From: Papiliotrema nemorosa
Lineage: Eukaryota > Basidiomycota > Tremellomycetes > Tremellales > Rhynchogastremaceae
Reading direction: 5' to 3'
NCBI GenBank assembly: GCA_032158125.1
Contig: JASKOT010000001.1
Location: 1,054,001 to 1,118,000, forward strand
DNA: 64,000 nt
Positions 1-10,238 of this stretch are shown here, piece after piece. Position numbers and translations under genes: made by a program. Every line of letters begins with the position of its first letter. Within the stretch, counting starts at the first letter, position 1. The notes under the pieces were generated by a model. It was not told where the DNA came from. It saw only the letters and a program-made list of their open reading frames with translations, and searched no databases.

Positions 1-21
1 GTCTCGTCAGGTCTCACGAAG

Positions 22-48
22 GCATTTGGGAAGCGGTTTTCCAAATGC
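22..48. repeat. Inverted repeat in the 3' flank of the PalI gene
   Basis: GCATTTGG at 22-29 is followed by its reverse complement CCAAATGC at 41-48. The inner bases extend the pairing, with one G-T wobble, to leave a loop of about 5 nt. It lies about 60 bp beyond the PalI stop codon, so on the minus strand it could form a hairpin in the 3' UTR. This is seen in sequence only; no function is known. Confidence 0.45.
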
Positions 49-108
49 TATTTCTACTATTCAATCACAGATAATACATTTATTCACGTATATGACCCAA
101 TACACCAA

Positions 109-1860
109 CTACCTATACCTGCTCTTTTCATTTGGATATTGATTGGAGGAAGATCCGACTTGAGCTCCCGCTATGGTCCCATAACTCGGCGGCCTGTTAT
201 ACTGGTTCTCCTCTTCTTCCTGTTCTGCCGTTCGGTAGTCATTAGGGCTCGTCACCCTGTAACCACCCTGTCCCTGTGGTGAAGGTGAGATAGGTGATCG
301 AAGCAGGTCTTGCGCCGAATTATGCGATGTGAGGTGCTGAGGCGTAGGTACGTGTATGGGAGTACTGTTGTTGTATGTTGTACTGGTGTATGGATCCTGG
401 TATGCGTAGTTTGATCCACCAGTGTAGTCCCTCTGGTGTGATTGCTCAGGTGCAGAAGTAGCCGCTCGTCCGATTGCGCCGAGTCCATCATCGTACCCTC
501 CATATGGATCTGCCGCGTGGGTTTGAGGTGGGCCGGTGCTGGAGTAGTGCGAGTCCATAGACGTGTCGCCTGCGGCATACGAGTCGTATGGATCTGCGGA
601 CCGCCTCGCTGCCACTGTGGGCGTGGGTATCGGGATGGGTGGTTCGGGAGGGTAAGAATGTTGCGATTGTTGTTGGTGGTATGGATCTTGGTAGCCGTAG
701 TGTTGTGGATCTTGTTGATTATAGGGATCGTTGTAGCCTCCTTGCTCATAGTAGTTGTTCTGGGCATTTCCATATTGCTGCCCGTATCCCTGCCCAGGTG
801 CAGGTTCAACACCCATCCCTCCTGCTCCGATACCCGCAGCTCCTGGTCCCCCCACGCTCGAACCGACAGAGTCGCGTCGAGCAACTCCAGGTGGAGGTTG
901 TAATTGATCGTATTGCCCATATCCACCTTGTCCGTACCCCTGTGGAGCGTTGTTTCTGCGTCCGTAGCCCACTCCCACACCTTGAACTACCGATCCATTC
1001 CGACCCAGCGACGAAGGATGCTGTTGTTGCTGCTGCGCTTGCTCCTCGTACAGGTACTTGTCCTCCTGATCATTGGTCAAGGGTGTCCTCTCCAACTCCT
1101 GGAACGACGGTAATCCCTGTTCCTTCTTTCTCAACTGTTCGTCCCGTAACGCTTGCAATCGCATATCATCCGGTTTATTTTGATTGGCGAAATAGTTGGA
1201 TCTCGTATCCCCACTCTCCCTCTGTCCTCTTCTGTTGACACAGCATCTTCCGATCCCAAATGCGCATCCGCCTAGACCCGCGCACAGCCACGCGGCAAGT
1301 ACGAGCCAGACTGAAATCCCGATAGAGGCCGATGCGCCTGATACATCGTCTATGCGCGCTTTGGCAATGTAGAAAATGACCAGGTCGAATATGAGAGCAA
1401 TGAGGGAGATGGATGACGCGATGGATGCGAAACAGGTGGGGAAGCACCAGACGCTGAGCGTGGAAATGTGGGATAAGAGTCCGAAAAGCGTAGCGAGAGC
1501 TGCAGCGGCCAGCGCTACAATGTGAAGGATCAGTGTGTAGGTGAGGTATTTTGTGATGGTCTTGGGGATATCAAAGAGTGAAATTCCAAACAACTCGTTG
1601 GGATCTGTGCGTCAGGATAAAAGTGGTAGGGGTGACTTACCAAACTCGTACCCCACTTGAGGACCTTGACAGACGTCGTTGAGACAGTATCCCAATGTGC
1701 CTAGGTTCAAGGTGCCCGAATATTGCCCAGAGGAGAACTTTGCCTGGAGGAAATAGAGCGATTTGAGTAATGGTGTATTAAACGAGACAACCGCCAATAG
1801 TGCTGTAGCTGCCAAGCACAGCAGCGTACCAGGTGTCGCTGATCTCGTCCGGAACCCCAT
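109..1860 (-). CDS. PalI/Rim9-family pH-response membrane protein
   Basis: Two exons (1860-1641 and 1604-109) joined across a 36-nt intron encode 571 residues. The N-terminal part has a signal-anchor-like first helix (about residues 12-30), a short extracytoplasmic segment with GYCL and nearby cysteines, then three hydrophobic helices between about residues 90 and 190. This is the four-helix SUR7/PalI plan. The long C-terminal tail is cytoplasmic and low complexity, rich in Q, Y, G, P and S, with a polyQ run near residue 270. PalI/Rim9 proteins help the Rim/Pal alkaline-pH receptor at the plasma membrane that leads to Rim101 activation. The ATG at 1860 opens directly into the first helix, so the start looks right. 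The family is clear; the exact member is inferred. Confidence 0.85.
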
Positions 1861-2377
1861 GGTAAGGTGTAGGATCTAGGTGGTACCCCACAAAGAGGAT
1901 GAACGAGCTGCGCCTGAGTGGTGTAGGCGACCAATTGATGAACAGACACGAGAAGGTGTTTCGCAGCAGTGCCAGAGGGCTGGTCGTGTAGTGGAAACGG
2001 TCGCGCGAGTGAAGTGTCCGTCCTTTGTATGGTTCCGCCTGATAATTGGACCCGTCAAACAAGTATCACGTCCAATGTGGTTCGTACACTGTCGATCCCT
2101 GATGGTGACAAGGGTTGTGATGGGAGATTGAGATGAATATGGGGTGGAATGTGGACGAGGCTGGAGCGATGAGACTTCTGTCAGTGGCGGTGTTGTTGTT
2201 CATCGCTTCTCCGACTCTCAACGGCTTTCCCGATCGAGGCATTACGTTGACAACATGCATTCACTCTGATGCGCAGCCCATCGATAGTTATCAATCAAGA
2301 CGAGTTTGATGCATGTCGGATCTGGTCGTACCAATCTACAAAATGTTCAGGCCATCGCCCCAGTCTTCGCCGCCATC
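1861..2377. other. Intergenic: PalI upstream region and HMG-gene 3' flank
   Basis: This stretch lies between two minus-strand genes. I see no convincing coding exon, TATA box or RNA gene. Open frames on either strand here have no splice context or recognisable motif. It should contain the PalI promoter. Confidence 0.4.
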
Positions 2378-3418
2378 TTACGCCTCGTCCTTCTTCTTCT
2401 TCTTTTTCTAGCCGTCAATGATGTGACTTCGCGCGGGATGATTGCGACTCACCTTCTTCTCTCCATCTGCCACTGTCGGAGTCGCTGGTACAGCAGGCGC
2501 GGCCTCCTTGTGTTTTCTCTTCTTCTCCTTTTTGGCATCAACAGGAGCCGAGGTGACAGCCGCATTGAGCATTGCGGGGGTGATCACACCAGTGCTAACG
2601 GGTTGTTGCACTGCTGCATTGACCGCATGAATCTAGGCATCAGTCCATCGTCTAGGCGTGTCGGACGCATCAATCACCGTCTCTTCATCCGAGTCGCTCG
2701 ACTCTTCGGAGCTGGAATCGTCCGATCCGGAAGCAGCGACTGGGACAGGTGCCGCCTACGCGTCAGTCAACTCGATGCGTCGCATTGATTTAGACCCACC
2801 TTGCCATCTTCATATGCCTTGGAGTTTTGCTTGAAAGCAGCCTGGGCAGCTTGATACGCTCCTTCGTAGTCCTACAAAATCAGCTCGCCATGCGATAACC
2901 TTCCATGACAACTCACCCTCTTGGCTTCATCGCTCAATCCCTTCCATTTCTCCGCGATGATCTGCAGCAGATCCTTGTACGCCATTCCCGGGTGTTCGAC
3001 CTTCAGACCTTCCCTCACATCGTTCTGGAATAGAATATAAGCCGAAGGCGGTCTCTTGGGAGCGTTGGGATCTTTGATTTTCTTTTCTTTTGGCGGTTTG
3101 ACCTTTTTAGACGAAGTGACGGGAGGCTGGTTGAGCGAGTCTAGACCCGGTGTAGAGATCAGAGAAGGGTCGATCTGTGACAGAGTGTCAGTGACGGCTC
3201 GTGCAGCTTCCAAATCGGCTGAAGAGAGGGTGTGGGCGTGCGGGTGGGCGGTGGCAGGGGATAGACGAGTGTAGTCTTCGATGATGGAGACGCAGCGCGT
3301 CATGGCTGCCGCAATGTCCTTGAACGAGCTGATCATCTGGAAGTGAGCATTAGGCAGGGTGAATGTGGCTCACCTCCATCCTCTTGGCCTCCATCTCCTC
3401 AAAAGTTGGGTTGGACAT
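2378..3418 (-). CDS. HMG-box nucleosome-binding protein
   Basis: Six exons (3418-3374, 3336-2917, 2871-2800, 2755-2678, 2632-2453, 2407-2378) give 274 residues with every junction in phase. Residues about 95-175 are one HMG box, starting KDPNAPKRPPSAYILFQND and continuing through GMAYKDLLQIIAEKWKGLSD and the DYEGAYQAAQAAF helix. An alpha-helical N-terminal region comes before it. An acidic serine patch (SSEESSDSDEE) and a lysine-rich tail ending in a run of lysines follow. Such proteins bend DNA and bind nucleosomes non-specifically (HMGB/NHP6 class). The N-terminal extension makes it longer than yeast Nhp6. Start: the ATG at 3418 opens a 45-nt exon, spliced in frame to the next. Confidence 0.85.
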
Positions 3419-4123
3419 GGTGAACAATGGCTACGCGTGTGAGCAAGGGCACGATGGGGACGGCAGGGAAGCGCGACATGACTTGACGAGTTCCATGACC
3501 CAGTCACATGTGTCGCCATTCTCGTGTAATTGTAGTGACTGACACTCACCTTTGGTGGTTGCTGCTTGGCTTCAGGTGGTCGACCTCCACCGAGTGTCCA
3601 GGGATATCAGCGATTAGAAGGAGGGAGGGAGGGGATTAGAAAAAGGATTAGAACCACTCCAGACCGGGTGGCGGAAACGGGTCAACACCCTCAATCGGAC
3701 GCTTTGAAATGCCAAATACATTCGATTTGTAATTGCCAATTAGGAAGGGGGGAGTGGCAAGGCGAGTGGCGTTTTTTCGCCACCCATTAGGAACGAGCAG
3801 GTTTGAAACGCGAATCCGGGGAAAATGCGGGGTATGGTTTGGGCTGTGCGGATCTTTGGGAACGGATGGCTGGAGAGTGAATCGCCTTGCTATACTATAC
3901 TCTATAGTCTACGACGGCAGAAGGCACGCCCGTTCGTTCGAACTTCGAGTGCCTCTCTGGGCATCCAGAATCACATTACAAGGCAACACCATTTCTTCTG
4001 GAGGGCAGCGCGTTGGGAGTGAATCGTTGTAAACAAAGGAGTGCTACGAAGCTGTTCATCGCCGATCACACAAAAGTTGAACCATCTCAAAACCTATACA
4101 CGGTCCACAGTCGCTAGTCCACC
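3419..4123. promoter_or_regulatory. Divergent promoter region, HMG gene / LEA2-like gene
   Basis: This 705-bp head-to-head gap should hold both promoters. It includes a TA-rich tract near 3890-3915 (tatactatactctatag) and a perfect GTGGCG/CGCCAC inverted repeat around six thymines at 3766-3783. I find no coding exon. Confidence 0.4.
3766..3783. repeat. GTGGCG-T6-CGCCAC inverted repeat
   Basis: Six-base arms (3766-3771 and 3778-3783) flank exactly six T residues in the divergent promoter region between the HMG-box gene and the LEA2-like gene. It could be a cruciform, a protein-binding palindrome or chance. The only evidence is the symmetry. Confidence 0.35.
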
Positions 4124-5350
4124 ATGTCCAACGCCTATCTCCCATCCAATCAGCGATATTCTCAGCCATACGACCAACTTCGGCCTCTTGCTCACGAATC
4201 CTATGACGATCGAGACGAGCCTTTTGACGTCCGAGCGGATTTCGACGGTGACGGACCAAAATGGAGTGACTTGTACGGTCCAAAACCCCACGCATTGCTA
4301 CAAGATCTGGAGAGTGGTGTGGATTATAGGAGACTGGATAGTCATGTGGCTCCCAGCGGACAAATGCAGGCGTATGGTGTACCGGAAGGCACCAGTAAAA
4401 CCGAGACGAACGGGGAAGAGTTGGTCTCGGTCCCTGTGCTTGGTCCAGAGTGAGTCGTCAATTGGAGTACTGATTGAGAGCCTTGTCGAGTCTGGTAATC
4501 TGATTATCAGATGGAAGAGGGCAGAACTGCATGAACTGAGTAGAAGAGGTCAATCGGAACTTCGACAAGAAAAACGAGATCGGAAATGGAAATTGTTTCG
4601 TCGAGATCAACGTGGACTGTGCGGTACGACATGGCTCACACGGCGTTTCATCGTCATCTTCCTCTTCATCTTTTGCGCGGCGTAAGTCGGGTCGAGGTTG
4701 AGGAACACAGAGTGTGTGAGCTGATGCAAAGTCTGGGAATCACACTATATTTCGTCATTCCTCGCGTCCCCTCTTTCACCTTTTACACCCCTACTCCGTT
4801 TACCGTCGACAATAGCACGATCGAGTTTAGTCGATCACCTACCAACTTTTCCTTCAACGGGAATCTGAATCTATACGGTATGTTCACTCATCCGGGGACC
4901 TCATCGACTTGCATTAATCTGTGTATCCCGGCGGACAGCTGATACTCAGCCGATACATCCTCCTCGTATCTCCCTACACACTTTTCTTCGCTTGAGGCCA
5001 AAGTGTTCGACCTCGACTCGCTCGAATTGATCGCTACAGGGAACTATGGTAACAAAAAAGTTCCAAAGGGTGATCAAGAGCCCATCATACTCCCCGTGAC
5101 CTTCTCTTACACTGCACTAAACAGCTCAGACGCAACGTGTGAGTCGTCAAACCACCTATGAAGGATACTGATGGTAGGGAACGATGTGTACGATTCTTGT
5201 GGCCATTTGTGGCCCGGTACGACTCGCCCCGACCTCAAACTTCGGTTGGAGCTCAGAATGTCGATAGTCGGTCTGGTAGGGACGCATTTCTCCCAGACCC
5301 AGATTAGCGATGTGACGTGTCCGTTTGAGTTGCCCGCGGATGGGGTGTAG
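4124..5350 (+). CDS. Single-pass membrane protein with LEA2-like domain
   Basis: Five exons (4124-4449, 4511-4681, 4732-4877, 4950-5138, 5178-5350) give 334 residues with all phases consistent. About 150 cytoplasmic, polar residues are followed by a basic patch (KWKLFRRDQ) and one transmembrane helix around residues 152-172 (RRFIVIFLFIFCAA then LGITLYFVIPRV). The remaining 160 residues are extracytoplasmic, with N-x-S/T sites and a beta-rich pattern (PFTVDNSTIEFS, VPKGDQEPIILPVTFSYT) typical of LEA2-type domains in fungal tonoplast or plasma-membrane proteins. The tail has a possible disulphide pair (DSCGH ... VTCPF). The function is unknown and the LEA2 assignment rests on pattern only. The ATG has a good ACCATG context. 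Confidence 0.7.
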
Positions 5351-5531
5351 AAGAATGATGAGACTGTAACGATACGGACATTGCGTATGATGATGAATTG
5401 ACGATGCATCTGTTCCCATGATCTCACTCTGCCGTACAGCGACGTGCAAGCCAAGGAGGGGAATAATTCTGAGGACAATGCATTGTGGGCGTAAGATTGT
5501 GGGATTGTATATGAGATGCTGACTATGATGC

Positions 5532-7484
5532 TTATGCTGATGATGCCTCCTCTACCGCCTTCTCTACCGTCTCCACCTCTTGGTCAACCCGGTCACCCTC
5601 TTCTTCTGCAGGTCGTGTCTCCGGATTGATCCGTTCTACCCACTCATACCCCGCCACGGTGCGTTCCGACGCCCCTTCGACCCTCTTCATCCATCCGCGA
5701 TGAAGCATAACCCTGAGCAGACCCCTCCACAGAATCCACTTTCTCCCATCATGTCGAAACTTGGCTAAATCTCCTTCACCGGGAGTCCTGCCAGCCGGGT
5801 CCTTTGCCACACACCACCACCCCTCGAACGCCGGTCTCGCCCAATCAGGTTGATTCCGTGCTAGCGCAAATTTGACCATGTGCCGAAAGGTTTCTGTACC
5901 GGGGGTAATGCGCAATTGCACGTGGAACGTTCGGATAAGGTCGAGGAGATCTGACCAGGCGTTTGGGTCGGTGGAGGCGGGAACGCGAAAGATGTGTGTG
6001 ATGACTGGCTGGACAGGAGCGTCGTGATCCGAATGTGGGGTTGGCATACTGGGCCTGACTTCGGGATGCTCTGAGTCGTCTGAATGCAGTGTACCTGCCT
6101 TGTCTGCTGGATAGTTTGGCTGAATACAAGGCATTGTTTGCGAGGCAGCACAGTCGTCAATTGGCGAGGGGTAGTCGAGCGGTGAAGGCCATAGAATCTC
6201 CTTTGCCATGACTTGCAGAGTCTGTCTATTCGCCCGAACCTCGGGGCAGAGGATCAGAAACCGTCGTAACACCTGCAACATTGACAAACCGCCCGATAAG
6301 CGATTGGCGTAAAGCACGAAAAGGTGCATGACCCCAGAGAGGGCTTCGATGGTTCCTGCATGCCGCCGCCGTTCCATCGCACACAGCTCCCGGACGCTTT
6401 GTACTGCCTCAAGGGGAGTGATATCTAGTGTGCCAGGATCCGCATGCAAAAGACGGAAGTGAAGATCCGACATGAGCTCGGAGGTAGTCCTGGGTCGAGT
6501 GATTTCTTCCGGTCTCCAAATACGTCTTGCCCATCTATGAGCTCGTCGGCCGACCCTGATATGAGTCGTTGCAGCATCCTCGGCCGGTCCTGTCTCTCTT
6601 GCCAAGGCATCTGCGGAGAACCGGTCGTCTATTCTGGCTCGAGCTGCTCGCACTAGCCTAGCATCCTTGTGATGTCCCGTCCGAGCAGCATGATCTGCAA
6701 GAGCCGTCAAAGAAGCGACGTTGATCCTAGAAGGGTTCCGGCGAAGGTGATGGAAGATAGGCAGAGGGGGTGTTGTGGGCGATTTGGCTAGAAATTCATG
6801 GACGATCGATCGATGTGATACAGGTGGGAGGCGAGGTGGCTGTACTGAAGAAGGGTCGGCATGGATTGTTGAGTCGTGATTGCGCCTTGGGGGGATGATT
6901 CGGAGTGATCGTTGATCGGGTCTCGGCAGATGAGAAGATTTATGCCTGTCTCGGCCCCGAGCATCGTCGGGAAAAGGATGTGAAGAGTGAGGGGTGGTTG
7001 TTCTTTGTCTGCGAGATTGTCCTGAAGATGCCCCATCGTCGAAATGTGGTGATCGAGTGGGCGGCCGTCTTGTAGATGGTTTTGGAGTAAAGAAGGGGGT
7101 GGAGAAGTTTCGAGGGATCTTCGAGTGAGACGCTTCGGGTATGTGAACGTTCTTGAGACACTCCGAGTCAATTCGCCCCGAGACCCTGCTTCGTGGTGTG
7201 ACATTTCCATCTGTAGAGTTTGTCACCTCCTTCGGTGAAAGCGCCTCGGATGTGGGGTGTAACGCATGTCTCGAAGACGAACCCGTCGATGGTCCAGCTT
7301 CAGACTCCTCGGCCTCCTCTTCCACTGCCTTTATCGCTGTCGAGTGATATCTAGCCCTTGTGCGGAGTCGAGGCGCTCGACTAGTCGCTGCGAAGGGCAA
7401 TAGAAAGTCTAGCGAAATGTAGCCTTGCAAGAGGGAGCTGGTCGATGATCTTATAGCGGCAAGACCCAACTGGCGAGGGGGCAT
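5532..7484 (-). CDS. Unrecognised protein with mitochondrial presequence
   Basis: A single uninterrupted reading frame of 650 residues, unusual beside its intron-rich neighbours. The N-terminus (MPPRQLGLAAIRSSTSSLLQ, then many arginines and an ARYHST-like cleavage region near residue 45) looks like a mitochondrial presequence. Residues about 60-230 are disordered, rich in S, R, P and H. From about 235 onward the protein is helical, with repeated short helices (INVASLTALADHAARTG, TLDITPLEAVQSVRELC) that recall the helical-repeat RNA-binding proteins of fungal mitochondria. I cannot assign a PPR or other family by eye. It faces the LEA2-like gene tail to tail, 181 bp away. A role in mitochondrial gene expression would be a guess. 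Confidence 0.6.
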   Translation of the reverse strand: MPPRQLGLAAIRSSTSSLLQGYISLDFLLPFAATSRAPRLRTRARYHSTAIKAVEEEAEESEAGPSTGSSSRHALHPTSEALSPKEVTNSTDGNVTPRSRVSGRIDSECLKNVHIPEASHSKIPRNFSTPFFTPKPSTRRPPTRSPHFDDGASSGQSRRQRTTTPHSSHPFPDDARGRDRHKSSHLPRPDQRSLRIIPPRRNHDSTIHADPSSVQPPRLPPVSHRSIVHEFLAKSPTTPPLPIFHHLRRNPSRINVASLTALADHAARTGHHKDARLVRAARARIDDRFSADALARETGPAEDAATTHIRVGRRAHRWARRIWRPEEITRPRTTSELMSDLHFRLLHADPGTLDITPLEAVQSVRELCAMERRRHAGTIEALSGVMHLFVLYANRLSGGLSMLQVLRRFLILCPEVRANRQTLQVMAKEILWPSPLDYPSPIDDCAASQTMPCIQPNYPADKAGTLHSDDSEHPEVRPSMPTPHSDHDAPVQPVITHIFRVPASTDPNAWSDLLDLIRTFHVQLRITPGTETFRHMVKFALARNQPDWARPAFEGWWCVAKDPAGRTPGEGDLAKFRHDGRKWILWRGLLRVMLHRGWMKRVEGASERTVAGYEWVERINPETRPAEEEGDRVDQEVETVEKAVEEASSA

Positions 7485-8291
7485 GAGAGGGTTGTGAACG
7501 TCAAAAGGTGTGCTACCTGACCATGAGGAGGAATGGTCGAGGCGTTATGGAGATTGGGTATAGGTACTCAGTAGGCAAAAGTCGAGCGAGGTTGAGGTTG
7601 TTGCCTCGACGGAGATAAGGCGGAAGTCCGGCAGAGAGGGTGGTTTCAAGCTGGGATAAAATGGTGACGGATAATTTGGATTCCGATAAAATCATGTAGC
7701 AATTTTAATTACGTAACACACCTCGGATCAAAGCGTAACCGGGTCGATCACCCATTGCCTTCCCATGAACAGAGGGACAGCCATGACTCTCAGACATATG
7801 TCCCAAACTCCGAGTCTGCGCTAGTGGACATGTCAGAGAGACTTCTGTTATGAACCTGCGGTCACAGTAGATCCACTTCTTGCATCGAGAGCGATGTGGG
7901 ATCTCTGGGTGAACGATGGTAGGCGGTGGACAGTGGTCTCATGACCCAGGTTGGAGGTTATCGAGAGGGGGCACTAAATTAGCGGACATGTAATCTTTGG
8001 GCCAATTATATGGTTCTATGGGGTCAGATGATCGAGCGAGGTGAAGATGCCGCACCTCCCTTGCCACGGTCAGATCAAAAGGGAGCCAAAGGGAGATGGC
8101 GGCTCGTTGTCCCATCTTGTGACACTCGGCGGGTGGAGTCGCACTTGGCCTAACCCTACGCCCAGACGTCAGTTGATCCACCCCCTATCCACCAAGCTGC
8201 ATTCCCATGATGATGAGAGGTATATAAACCCTCCTCCAAAACGATTGTTCCCCCACCATACGTAACTAGCGAATCCACCTAGAATACTATC
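7485..8291. promoter_or_regulatory. Divergent promoter region
   Basis: An 807-bp gap between the mitochondrial-type protein (-) and the unrecognised gene at 8292 (+). A TATA box sits at the right end. The rest shows no coding exon or RNA gene that I can support. Confidence 0.4.
8221..8228 (+). promoter_or_regulatory. TATA box upstream of the 8292 gene
   Basis: TATATAAA lies 64 bp before the ATG at 8292, in the right orientation and spacing for a fungal core promoter with a short leader. A clear TATA box is rare among the promoters in this window, which suggests a regulated gene. Confidence 0.6.
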
Positions 8292-9674
8292 ATGGAATTC
8301 CAAACCTCGACCACCTTTACACCACCCAAGAACCTCTACCCTTGTCTGGCGACCATTACTGTCGTCCCGCACGGCACAGATACTCGATCTCGGCGACTCT
8401 CCGGGGCCAGCTTTGGCTCTAACGGTGGAGGCGGGAGTGCTGTGGCTGATGACGATGGAGGAGCACTGAAAAGGGTCATTTCTGGAGGAAGACGAAAGAC
8501 GAGTTTTGGTGTGGTAGCGGATAGAGGTGATTTGGCGGATGTCAGACGAAAGAGTTTCAGTGGAGCTACAAGTGGAGGCGATGAAGCGGGTGGGAAATGG
8601 TACTGGCGTGTTCAAGCTGGTGCGACTGATGTAAGGAGTTCAGACTTGCTGCGCGCTGACAAACAGCATCAAATCGTCCTGTTGCCCTTGACTCAACCGC
8701 CCAACCCCGTCCTAACGAGCGCTCCACAACCCCTTTCCCACGCTATGCCAGCACACTCGAATGTCTCTGGTCATCGAACGGGATCCGCTGGTCAAAGCCA
8801 CGATCAAACTGCTGGGACAGGACACGAAGAAGAACATCAAGGTATCGGGACCAAAATCAAGAACCTCTTCCGACGACCCTCTGCTGCTCCTCATGACACC
8901 GCCGCCCCAGGTCAAACGGGAGAAGCGACTGGGCAGCCTACCGGTGTAGCTGACACGACTGGGAATGGCAACGACGCCATGTCCCAAGCTACTGCAACGA
9001 CAGCAACTGCCGTTGACCGAGTCATCGATCAGACTCCTCAAGGGGATATGCTGCCTTCCGCTCATGGCAATGCCGTCGGAGCCACCAACAACAACGCGAA
9101 TGCGGAGACCGGCTGGCCAGGTGTCATTCAAGGTCAACACCTTGCGGCAATCGTGGTGGACCTTCACTCGGTCGACAAGAGCCGAGTCACCCTTGGTGGA
9201 GGAAAGAAGAACGAAGGAAGTACCGTCACCATCCATGTACGTGGATTAACGTTGAAAAATGGGGTTTCAACTGACTTCAGGTCTCATCTGTGGGCCACCC
9301 AGGTATCGACCGAGTTGGTGTAAACCACCACGAATCGCCTAAAACGGGTACCATCAAGTTTGAGTTTGACAAAGACTGGATCGGTGCCAAGGGGTGAGTA
9401 CTGGTCATGCACCCACGGATGACCCAGCTAAGACTCCACCAGTGAAGCAGAACTGCTTCACCACTATATCACTTCTGCACTCGAGAACCTCCCGGACCGA
9501 GCAGAGGGCAACACCGCTGGAGGAGGACTGTCCGGAGAAAGACCCTTCCCCCAGGCTGAAAACTTCCAGCTGGGAGGAGGTCAGAACCATGTAGCGGGTG
9601 GTGCACAGCCCAATGTCCCTTCCGCCAACGTGGCTCTGGGTCGAGAACTTGCTCCTGACGAGAGGGCACCTTGA
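8292..9674 (+). CDS. Unrecognised protein (lineage-restricted?)
   Basis: Four exons (8292-8630, 8667-9236, 9281-9393, 9443-9674) give 417 residues. I do not recognise a family. The first 110 residues contain glycine and serine tracts. A low-complexity middle follows (GIGTKIKNLFRRPSAAP, then T/A/G/N-rich). A more ordered segment (QHLAAIVVDLHSVDKSRVTL ... GTIKFEFDKDW) could be a beta-rich domain, and the tail is polar. There is no signal peptide or membrane helix. The first intron (8631-8666, 36 nt) has no stop codon and a length divisible by three, so a retained-intron form would also be in frame. The TATA box 64 bp upstream supports this start. Confidence 0.6.
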
Positions 9675-10238
9675 GCTCGTCCTGGCGATATACAAGGTGG
9701 GGTTAGGAGTTCAGAAGTGGGACGACCAGAATTATGACCGGTATAAGTTGGTAGGAAATCCCTCGGACGGATGTACAGTATTCGACTCGCTATAATCCAT
9801 AAATGTATGCAAATGAGTGGCCTCTAAAGCTTTCATCCCGACCTGCACTACCGTAACACGCGATTCCCCGAACACGGTGACGCCGTCGGGGAGTGAACGT
9901 GTACAAAGAAAGTTTACGTAATTGTAACAAGCCGGAGAGTCGTCGAAATGACGCTGGCCCCCGTTGGCACGCCGTTTTCCCAGATGGCAAAGGGGGGGAG
10001 GCTACCTATCCTCTTCTTCACCTCAAACATTGGTAGTTGTCCACCCAACTCGTCGACAGTCCAGCTTGTTACTGCCACTCCAAACGCACTTCCATCGACT
10101 CCAGTATCTCACGGAGCTGGCCGTTCAATCCCATCACCCCGCCAAGCAAATCGGTCGACCCGAAGCCCCCGAAGTAATTCTCCTACTCTACGCTTACGCC
10201 TCTAACGACCCTCTCGTCAAAACCCCCGCGTCATCACC
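9675..10238. other. Intergenic, upstream of the OSBP gene
   Basis: This 564-bp gap should contain the 3' end of the previous gene and the OSBP promoter and leader. Short open frames here have no splice context or motif. No TATA box is obvious. Confidence 0.35.

Noticed and set aside
252..980. 242-codon minus-strand frame overlapping PalI
   Set aside because: It is an alternative frame of the low-complexity PalI tail, rich in T, H and R, with no domain.
8712..9236. 174-codon minus-strand frame over the gene at 8292
   Set aside because: Antisense shadow; the plus-strand frame has consistent introns and a TATA box.
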